This document shows positions 56,751-64,000 of a stretch of 64,000 bases of DNA, one piece after another. The stretch covers positions 67,456,115 through 67,520,114 of the forward strand of contig CP092876.1 of assembly GCA_030710605.1 (NCBI GenBank). Direction: 5' to 3'. The stretch is from Cordylochernes scorpioides. Taxonomy: Eukaryota > Arthropoda > Arachnida > Pseudoscorpiones > Chernetidae. Each line of letters opens with the position of its first letter. The stretch's first letter is position 1. The notes below the pieces were generated by a model. It worked only from the letters and a program-made list of their open reading frames with translations. It was not told the origin of the DNA and searched no databases. Position numbers and translations under genes: made by a program.

Positions 56751-57225
56751 ATGCGATTTACATTAGAAGTGACCTGTCTATAGCACCCCCACTCTATAAC
56801 ACCCTATTTCGGTGAGTTCAAAGAGGGAGCGCTATAGACAGTTTTAACTATATATTCAGCGTCAGACTACATATTTCACTAATGTAAATCCATTTTTCCG
56901 AATTAATGAGAGAAACTGATTATCCCTATATAATGTTCAATATAATTATTTTATCTAATCTCCCCATATATGATGACATATGCTACCCAATACCCTCATT
57001 ACAAGGCATATGAAGCGAATCTTATAAATTTAAATATATTTCAATATGTTTATCAAATTATTCCATTTCTATGTGTGAAAATGTAGTTTTTTTTTTAAAT
57101 TTTTGTCATATTTTGAAATAAAAGAACTATTGAACACACATCCATTCTATTAAAATATGTATAAGTAGAAAATAAACAGGGCAAATACCAGATTTTCCCT
57201 AAATGAATTTTTATGGATGTATATA
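56751..57225 (-). repeat. composite repeat, unit 12, inverted and partial
   Basis: Reverse complement of a MITE (from about 56751, cut on its outer side) and the second AT-rich module, ending near the CATAAAAATTCATTTAG landmark. Confidence 0.85.
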
Positions 57226-57435
57226 TGTTATATTAATATATTATTTGAAATGTTATATTGAAATATTTTATTTAATAATGTTATATGTTAAAATGTTGTT
57301 TTATTTAAAGTTATAATTTCATTGATATAAATACTCTGTTTTAATCGACCGCCAGAGGTCACGCTTCTACTATATAAACTTCTCTTATGGCCAATTAGTC
57401 TCAACAACAATAAATAATAATAAATTCCCCGTTGG
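57226..57435 (+). repeat. LTR fragment related to the LARD-like LTR
   Basis: Starts TGTTATATT, as the LARD LTR does when read on its own strand. It keeps the order AT-rich stretch, GATATAAATACTCTGTTT, CGACCGCCAGAGGTCACGC (57349-57367) and CCCCGTTGG. A TATA-like TATATAAA lies at 57371-57378. Moderately diverged from the three other LTRs. Confidence 0.65.
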
Positions 57436-58987
57436 TTTGTTGGTAGTATGTCAGAAAATAGGTCGCTTTGTCATTATACCAATATACGTTAGATCGTTGG
57501 TCACAACAATTTGCTCCTGCCATGGCTCCTAGGAAGAAGAAGAAGAATGCCGAGAATGCCGAGAAGCCCCTCGTAACCCTCGCCCAACTGGAGATGGAGA
57601 ACGAAGAGGTGAAGCAGAACTTCGAGCAGAAAATACAGAATACTTACCCTACCTCCCGATTTTACCTGTTCCAAAGCCTAATGGAATTCATCAACTTACG
57701 GTCTGAGCAGATCAAGGCCCTCATTGCCGAGGTAGAGAACCTCTCTGGCACCCTCGCGTCCTTTAAGGAACTGGACGAAATCAAGCCACAGACAGCCTGC
57801 CACAGCACTCAAACCAGCCCTTCTCCCTCCTGCAAGGAAACCAGCACTCAGACTGACCCCACCAAGCCCGCCACTCCCGCTCCAACCAAAAGGAAGCAGC
57901 CTGAGGCTCCCTACCCACCCGCAAAGAGGACCAACCTCAATGGTCCCGCAAAACCTGCGCCCTCCCGAGTCCCCAAGCCTGCGGCCGCCCAAGTGGTCCT
58001 CCATGGGGAAAAATCGGCGGCCCACACAGTGGTCATCTCTGATGACCCACAGGCTGACCCAAGAGCAATGCTTAAAGCTGTCCGCGCTGCCCACACTCTA
58101 CCCCAAGGCGTTTGGGCCTCCCTGCGAACCAAAGGGAAGCTTGTCCTCCACTCCAGCAACCCCGATACCATCCCAGCTGTTACCACCTCCCTGGCCAACA
58201 AGCTGGATGGCATGAAGGTCCGCCAACAGAAGGTGATCCTGCCTCGCATCTGCCTCTTCAAAGTGGATGAGGAAACATCCAACTCCACCATTGAAGAGAC
58301 GCTGCTGGAAACCCCTGCTGTCAGCCAACTCCCTGGGGACAAGGTGGTGCGCGTGGCGCATCGCTCTGCACCCAGAAACGGGACCTGCACCGCCTTCATC
58401 GAGGTGGACCTCACGACCTTCAGAGCTCTGGGAAATCGTGGAAGGATCGTGGTGGATGGTGTGATCCTCAACTTCGAGGAGTCCATCCGCGCACGAGTCT
58501 GCTTCCGCTGTTGTGGCTTCGGCCACAACTCTGCCCAATGCACCAGAGCTCCCACGTGCTTCCACTGCGGTGAAAGCGGCCATGAAGGCCGTGCCTGCCC
58601 CTCAGTTGCCGACTGGCACACTTCCAAGTGCGCCAACTGCTGTGCCAAGGGCCTCCCAGACAAGCACGAGGCGAGAGCCTCAAGCTGCCCCATCTTGAAG
58701 CTTAGAGCCCTCAAGTTCTAGGCTTCCAGGACCTCCTGCCTCCTCAACTGGCCTCCATCCAGGCTTCTCACCCATCAAGGCGCTGTTTCCTTGACCTCTC
58801 CAGCTTCCTCCCCCCTGCGATGACACCTCCACTGCCAGATCCTAGGATCCCTTGCGATGATCCCTGGCCACCCTTCCCCAGGCCCCCCAACTATGCTTTG
58901 TATATATTCCGCTTTATGCGTCCATCGGGGCTCAAAAATCATTCATTTTGGTTAGCAGCCCCGTAAAATAAAGATATTTTCTCTCTC
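57436..58987 (+). mobile_element. gag-only retroelement
   Basis: A 1552-bp segment bounded on each side by TTCCCCGTTGG (57425-57435 and 58988-58998), which also occurs in the LARD LTRs (as CCAACGGGGAA at 20751, 27872 and 33658), so it looks like a target duplication inside the LTR fragment. It holds one Gag-like ORF, a GC-rich 3' UTR and an AATAAAGA signal near its end. No RT is present. It resembles a LINE ORF1 unit moved in trans, or a HeT-A-like Gag-only element. Confidence 0.55.
57522..58721 (+). CDS. Gag-like ORF1 protein with three zinc knuckles
   Basis: The frame opens at 57468, but the ATG at 57522 (GCCATGG context, MAPRKKKK) is the better start: 399 residues. Order: basic N-terminus; a helical segment (residues about 20-90); a Pro/Thr/Lys-rich linker; a conserved Gag-like domain (AHTLPQGVWASLRTKGKLVL; LPRICLFKVDEE); knuckles CFRCCGFGHNSAQC, CFHCGESGHEGRAC and CANCCAKGLPDKHEARASSC. 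The layout is that of ORF1 in I/Jockey/R1 LINEs. The ORF is intact and very GC-rich compared with its surroundings. It would bind RNA. Confidence 0.85.
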   Translation: MAPRKKKKNAENAEKPLVTLAQLEMENEEVKQNFEQKIQNTYPTSRFYLFQSLMEFINLRSEQIKALIAEVENLSGTLASFKELDEIKPQTACHSTQTSPSPSCKETSTQTDPTKPATPAPTKRKQPEAPYPPAKRTNLNGPAKPAPSRVPKPAAAQVVLHGEKSAAHTVVISDDPQADPRAMLKAVRAAHTLPQGVWASLRTKGKLVLHSSNPDTIPAVTTSLANKLDGMKVRQQKVILPRICLFKVDEETSNSTIEETLLETPAVSQLPGDKVVRVAHRSAPRNGTCTAFIEVDLTTFRALGNRGRIVVDGVILNFEESIRARVCFRCCGFGHNSAQCTRAPTCFHCGESGHEGRACPSVADWHTSKCANCCAKGLPDKHEARASSCPILKLRALKF

Positions 58988-59117
58988 TTCCCCGTTGGTC
59001 TTTTTAGTGTTGGACGAAACCTGAAGTTAGTTTCAAAAATTCTGCTTATTCATTTAACTTTTTAGAAATTCGAAAATTAAAAAATATATATATATATAAT
59101 TTTTTTTTTTTTTTTTA
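58988..59117. other. short spacer before the I-type LINE
   Basis: Possible continuation of the LTR fragment, then (TA)n and a T-run (about 59101-59117). Confidence 0.4.
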
Positions 59118-59161
59118 CAACGACTGACTACCATAACAACCACGAAGAGACAAGATACAAG

Positions 59162-60424
59162 ATGGTCTTTACTCGCCGGCAGACGCGGGCCATGTCAGCT
59201 GACGACCCATTCCCACCTTTGGAGCCCTCCACAAGTCCTGGGACCGTGGCCGAAGAGGTCTCCGCTCCTATTAATAGGACTGCCCAAGGTAAGATCCCCC
59301 AGGCCCCTACTTCCATTCCTTCCTGTACCCATTCTGGATCCTCTGACTGCTGGGAAGAGATAGATTCTCTTTTCAACAAAAATTTTCATGAGGTAGCGGA
59401 TATCGCTGCCTCTAACCTTCCTGCTACCACCCGCACTGGGTTATCTGACTCAGTGAAAGACGATGTAAGGCGTATTTTTAACGCTTTACAAACTGAAGTG
59501 TTAAGAATCTTCAAAAAAAATGTAAAAATAGTTGAAAATGAGGTCATCCAACTTAGGAAAAGGTTGGCCAAGCCTCCCTCTCCTCCTAACCCCGTTAAAA
59601 TGATCCCCCAACCTGATACTTCTGCTATCCAAATTAGGTCCAACCAACCCACAACTGTACACCCTAGAGTGCCAGCGCGTTCAACCTACGCGCAGACGTT
59701 AAAGAACAGTGTAAACCATGTAAAAATTGGCTCAGACACCTTATCTTTCGAGGCCATCAGAGCCAAAATTGCCAAGACTCCACAGTTGAAGAGTTGTGAT
59801 GTGACGGCGGTAACTGGGAAGGACAAAAAACTTGTCCTTCACTTTCCCAATTCTGCAGAATCAAAGCGGTTTGTGGACGGATTTAAGACCGCCAACATTG
59901 ACGGACTTAAAGTCCTACCAAACCCGACATTCAGGCCCAGGTTGGCAATTTTCGGCATCCCTGTCGAAAAATCTGAATCTGATCTGGTGTCTGATCTGAT
60001 GGAAAACCCTGTGATAGCCCCGCAGTTAATTAATAACAGCGGCGGCTTGAAGCTGGTTAAATTGATTAGGAAGGAAGGTTTGCCTTCCACCGCTATCATA
60101 GAGGTCAATAAGGGTATCGAGGAAGCTCTCCTTGCACGCGGCCGCGTCACTGTTGACTTCCTGTCCCTCAGGCTCGCCCAGGCGAAACGCGTCTTCCCAT
60201 GTGGTATCTGCGGTAGCCTCTCTCACAGGACGCACACTGATGGTAAAAAGTGCACCAATGCGCCCAAGTGCGCCAATTGTGCAGGTGCACATCTTACCAC
60301 TGCCTGTGAAAATAAAAGCGCGCTTAAGTGTCACAGGTGCGGTGACAAGCACAATGCCAACTCCATGATGTGCAAGCACATGCGAGATGCCCAGGATCAC
60401 TTCAATAAGTCGATAGTCAAATGA
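59162..60424 (+). CDS. I-type LINE ORF1 (Gag-like)
   Basis: 420 codons, open. A helical N-terminal half includes KDDVRRIFNALQTEVLRIF and KIVENEVIQLRKRL (possible coiled coil). Central RNA-binding-like domains include DTLSFEAIRAKIAKTPQLK, KKLVLHFPNSAESKRFVDGF and RPRLAIFGIPVEKSESDLV. The C-terminus has Cys/His clusters (CGICGSLSHRTHTDGKKC, CANCAGAHLTTAC, CHRCGDKHNANSMMC). The stop overlaps the ORF2 ATG as ATGA, suggesting translation of ORF2 by re-initiation. Confidence 0.9.
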   Translation: MVFTRRQTRAMSADDPFPPLEPSTSPGTVAEEVSAPINRTAQGKIPQAPTSIPSCTHSGSSDCWEEIDSLFNKNFHEVADIAASNLPATTRTGLSDSVKDDVRRIFNALQTEVLRIFKKNVKIVENEVIQLRKRLAKPPSPPNPVKMIPQPDTSAIQIRSNQPTTVHPRVPARSTYAQTLKNSVNHVKIGSDTLSFEAIRAKIAKTPQLKSCDVTAVTGKDKKLVLHFPNSAESKRFVDGFKTANIDGLKVLPNPTFRPRLAIFGIPVEKSESDLVSDLMENPVIAPQLINNSGGLKLVKLIRKEGLPSTAIIEVNKGIEEALLARGRVTVDFLSLRLAQAKRVFPCGICGSLSHRTHTDGKKCTNAPKCANCAGAHLTTACENKSALKCHRCGDKHNANSMMCKHMRDAQDHFNKSIVK

Positions 60425-62887
60425 TTGTTTTCAAGTGCCTACAAATCAATATAAGACGCTCTCAGCCTTGTTTGTATTCAGTATTGAATGATTGTCGTGA
60501 GGAGAACATAGATTTACTACTTTTACAAGAGCTCCCAGCCGCGCGCGGCAAAATCCCATCGCTGCCAATCCCATCTAACAGAGTTTGCTATGGCCCTATT
60601 ACAAACTCTAGGTTGGGAGCTATGGTCATTGTAGTAAATCCTAGCCTTAAATTTGTCCATTTGTCTCATTTGTCCAGTGTTAATGTCGTGTTTGTCATGT
60701 GTGAATTGAGTGGTAAAAGTATTCTTCTTTGTAATGTTTACCTTCCGCCATCATGTGATCCCTCCCCTCTTCTCGATAAGATAAATTTTAGCCTTAATTC
60801 TCTGAACTATGACGAGGTCATTTTTTGCGGCGATCTAAATGTTGAATCTTTTAGGTGGTCGGATAAACCTCTGCTCCTCAGGCATCACTCACCTAAGAGA
60901 GATCTAGTTGAAAACTTTATTGATGCCAACTATTTGCATGTGCTCAACACTCACGGCGCGGTGACGTGGGAGGAGGGCAACCGCTCTTCTTCCATCGACG
61001 TCACTTGCTGTAGTGCTGGCCTTGTAAATAGCGTTACCGATTGGCATCCTGAGTACCAGGAGTTGTCTGACCATAAACGCCTAGTCTTTAACCTCAATTT
61101 TGCTCCCTCTTCACAGGACAACACCAGATTTAAATTAAACAAATTTAGCCAAATATACTTCAGCTTTGGTCGCGCTGACTGGGATAGAGTTTTTGAACAT
61201 TTCAGCCAAAAAATAGAAAATATTAATCTTTTTTTAGAAAATGTGCGTGACTCATCCTCCCTCGACGATGTAATTAATTTACTCGGCGAAGAGATTTTTC
61301 ACACATGTCTAAACACCATTCCATCCCGTCCCAGAAGTGATAAATACCTCAAGTCCATCTCTTGGTGGAAATCTGATTTGAATCCTCTCAAAAGAGCCAC
61401 TCAAAAGGCACAGCGGGCCTTTATAAAGGCACGCGGTGTCGTTAAGGGTGTGCTGGAGGTCTTTTACAAAAGACTGAAGGCAAGATATCGCCGTGCGAGG
61501 AGACTGGCTAAGAAAGAAGCATGGAGGGCAGCCTGCTCGCGTTGCGAAATCAGCCCTTGGGGTGGAATCTACAGTTTCATCAAGGGAAATTTTAAGCGCA
61601 AACCCCTCTCAGCTCTCCCAGTTGGTAGCGGCTTCACTGAAGGTCCGCGGGACACATTAAATCACGTATTAGATTACTATTTCGGCCGCGTCCCGCCCGA
61701 TACCATGTTAGAACACAAAGATTTAAGCAAAGTCATCGCATCGTCATCTGATAACGACCCTTTGTTTACAGATAACGAGTTGTTGTTGACAGCGGATAAG
61801 GTAAACTTATCTTCTTCTCCTGGTAGTGATGGCATGCCACCTCTTCTTATCGTAAAACTAGTTAAACATTTTCGGACGTTTTTTCTAAGTATTTTCAACA
61901 TGTGTTTAACCACTGGCCACTTTCCATCTACATGGAAGCTGGGGGACGTCGTTCTCGTCCCCAAGCGAAGTGGGGAGGACTTTCTCGCATCACACCGTCC
62001 AATCACGATGCTGCCTGGTTTGGGCAAGATCCTTGAGCGTCTAATTCTTGCTAGGCTGTCGTGGATGGCCGATAGGATGTGTAAAGCGCCTCCTAACCAG
62101 TTCGGATTTAAGCCTTGTAGATCTACTACAGCCGCACTCTTAAATCTAAAATCTACTATAACCCGGACGATTAAAAATAGGAAATCTTGTCTTCTTCTTT
62201 CTTTTGATGTTAAAGGCGCTTTTGACAACGTGCTCCACTCCAGTATCTTGAGAGCGTTGCACAAAAGCGTCTGTCCCAGAAACATTTATCACCTGATAAA
62301 CTCGTTTCTATGTAACCGTGTTGTGAGACTATCTATGAATGGTTGTACTGTGTCGAGACGAATTTCCAAAGGATGTCCCCAGGGTTCAGTTCTCGGCCCA
62401 TTCCTTTGGAATATTGTCTTTGATGAACTCCTCACGCTGGACTACAGGAATAATGTTTTCCCGCAAGCCTACGCGGATGATCTGGTCGTGGTGGTCTCGG
62501 GATGCCGACCTAGTCAACTTCCCGCGGCCCAACACACCATAGATATGATCGCTAGGTGGTGCAGTTTGCATAAACTGGAACTCAGCGTGGGGAAGTGCCA
62601 GGCTATGGTTCTCCTCAGACCACACGGGAGACTGCCTGAACCGCGCCGGGATCTGGTTATCCACGGACGGCCAATCCAATGGTGCGACTCAATTAAGGTG
62701 CTGGGAGTGAGATTTGATCAACGTCTATCTTTCTACCAGCACGTAGTTGAAGTCTGCGCCAAGGTCCGCGGCATGTTGCCGCGTTTGACCGCAGCCGCTA
62801 ATCTCAACTTTGGTTTTGGTTACCGCGCCTTGAGAACTCTGTATCTGCAAGTGGTTGTTCCGGCCATTGCCTATGCCTCGGCGGTTG
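60421..62887 (+). pseudogene. I-type LINE ORF2: endonuclease and reverse transcriptase
   Basis: Endonuclease: LQINIRRSQPCLY, LLLQELPA (catalytic Glu), IFCGDLNVESFRW, SSSIDVTCC and LSDHKRLVF (final His). RT: SSSPGSDGMPPLLIVKLV, HRPITMLPGLGKILERLI, NQFGFKPCRSTTAAL, LLLSFDVKGAFDNVLHS (catalytic Asp), KGCPQGSVLGPFLWNIVF, PQAYADDLVVVVSG (catalytic YADD), KLELSVGKCQAMVLL. The thumb ends with AIAYASAV, where one T is missing at about 62887; the shifted frame stops at 62916. The rest continues in the next frame. Confidence 0.92.
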
Positions 62888-64000
62888 GTTTCCTAATCTT
62901 TCTCAACGCTCCTTGAATGTTCTACTGAGTGCTCAAAGGCCTTTCCTAGTGAGAGCTTGTAGAGCTTTCAGATCAACCAGCAACGCTGCTCTAATCTCCC
63001 TCTCCAGAGTCCTTCCTCTCAATCTGGAAATCTTGGCTAAAACTGAGCTATACCTTAAAAAGTATGGATTGGTTGACGCTGAAATTCCACTCGAGCCTCC
63101 TCCCTTTCCACATCCTCTCCCCTACCCCCCCTATTACTCCGCTCCCAGTAATATTCCTGCTCTTTTCTTCCACGTGGCATACTATACAGATGGTTCCAAA
63201 ACCAGAGATGGAGTTGGCGCCGGCGTGTACAGGTTCTCTTGTCTCGATTGTGCACCTGAAATACGTGAATCTCATGTTCTGTCCCCTCATTGTTCTGTCT
63301 TTCAGGCGGAAGCCCTTGGATTGGTTAAGGCTCTTGAAAACGCAACCACTTTACCTAATCATCTAACCTTAGGATTCTTCCTGGACAACCTCTCAGTCGT
63401 GAAGTCAGTTCTGAACTCTGAGACTGGTAATTACCTTATCGACAGAGCTCTGCTACTGATTTCGCGATTGAATCGCAACGGGAACAGATGCACCATACAA
63501 TGGATCAAGGGCCACAGTGGGAACGTGGGTAATGACATTGCGGACACACTCGCAAAGCGGGGTGCTGAATCTGCTGACCCAAGCTGTTACAAACTCGCTC
63601 CTTTGTCGTTTGTAAAATCGGCAATCTACGGCCGGGCGCGTGAAGCATGGGAAAGCAGATTCCTCTCTCTAGCTCCTTCTATCCACACCCGCTTTGGCCT
63701 TACTCCAATGAGTCTTTTAGACAAAAGGTATGCGTACATCGTCCCTAGCGAGCACATTGTGGTAGGCCTGCTAACGGGACACACGTGGACGGACAGTTTC
63801 GCCCACAGGATAGGCGTCATTGACGATCCTTCCTGCCCTTACTGCGACGCCGACAGGGAAGAAACTCTGTCTCACATCGTGCTTGAGTGCAGCAGCCTTG
63901 ATGCCCTTAGATTCCCCCTTCTTTCCACCTGTGCAGAAGAATTAGGGTACACTCCGCGGTCACTCAAAGACTTTATTTTCAACAGGAGCACTTGGCGAGC
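62888..64000 (+). pseudogene. I-type LINE ORF2: RNase H and C-terminal domain
   Basis: After the frameshift the frame is open to the window end. RNase H: YYTDGSKTRDGVGAGVY (Asp), FQAEALGLVKAL (Glu), LGFFLDNLSVVKSV (Asp), TIQWIKGHSGNVGNDIADTL (His/Asp). Then the C-terminal Cys/His motif CPYCDADREETLSHIVLEC. RNase H would remove the RNA strand after cDNA synthesis. No stop is reached by 64000. Confidence 0.88.

Larger units (their letters stand above)
59118..64000 (+). mobile_element. I-type LINE, 5' complete, runs off the window
   Basis: Begins after a T-run at about 59118 with a 44-bp leader and has two overlapping ORFs: Gag-like ORF1, and ORF2 with endonuclease, RT and RNase H. An RNase H domain after the RT points to the I group (I, LOA and relatives). 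The end is outside the window. A single frameshift was seen in ORF2. Confidence 0.9.

Noticed and set aside
57696..58714. Long open frames antisense to the Gag-like ORF
   Set aside because: High GC lowers stop frequency; they lack domains, while the plus frame has three zinc knuckles.

Overview
This window is eukaryotic DNA, AT-rich and built almost entirely from transposable elements and satellites. I found no ordinary single-copy host gene, no rRNA gene and no complete tRNA gene. The mix (Gypsy and Copia LTR elements, LINEs of the I, R1/Jockey and CR1/L2 types, a Penelope-like element, Helitrons, a hAT transposon, TIR/TA MITEs) fits an arthropod, probably an insect. I cannot name the species.

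Layout. 1-954: tail of a Gypsy pol and its 3' LTR. 964-1475: a non-autonomous Helitron (family A). 1492-6785: a full-length but broken minus-strand Gypsy element (Gypsy-A) with paired LTRs and a tRNA-Ser-like half tRNA beside its 5' LTR. 7208-10881: a 338-bp satellite arranged as a large inverted array; almost every unit carries a hammerhead ribozyme. 11717-14290: a Penelope-like reverse transcriptase split by a Helitron of family B (12619-13322). 14690-17784: a decayed Copia element. 17932-19290: the 5' part of a CR1/L2-like LINE whose ORF1 has a 2A-like motif. 19290-21452: a mosaic of LTR-element fragments and a Helitron-A.

21453-57225: about a dozen copies, some inverted or partial, of a composite repeat of about 2 kb. 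Each full unit ends in a MITE of about 160-180 bp. The array has been hit repeatedly: Helitron-B at 22716-23416, Helitron-A at 25121 and 33847, a non-autonomous LTR element (LARD-like, 27622-33831) that itself holds an R1/Jockey-type LINE, a young Gypsy element (Gypsy-B, 42487-48339, LTRs differing at two sites), and a hAT element (49091-52659, 8-bp target duplication) that itself holds a LINE fragment.

57226-64000: an LTR fragment, a gag-only retroelement (57436-58987) between an 11-bp direct repeat, and an I-type LINE (ORF1, then endonuclease/RT/RNase H) that runs off the window.

How the parts fit. The autonomous elements are all broken here, by frameshifts, stops or insertions. The compact parts look best preserved: the ribozyme satellite, Helitron-A, the MITEs and the LARD LTRs. 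The ribozyme satellite lies about 0.8 kb from a Penelope-like RT, the class of element known to carry the same kind of minimal hammerhead ribozyme. This is the most interesting feature of the window.
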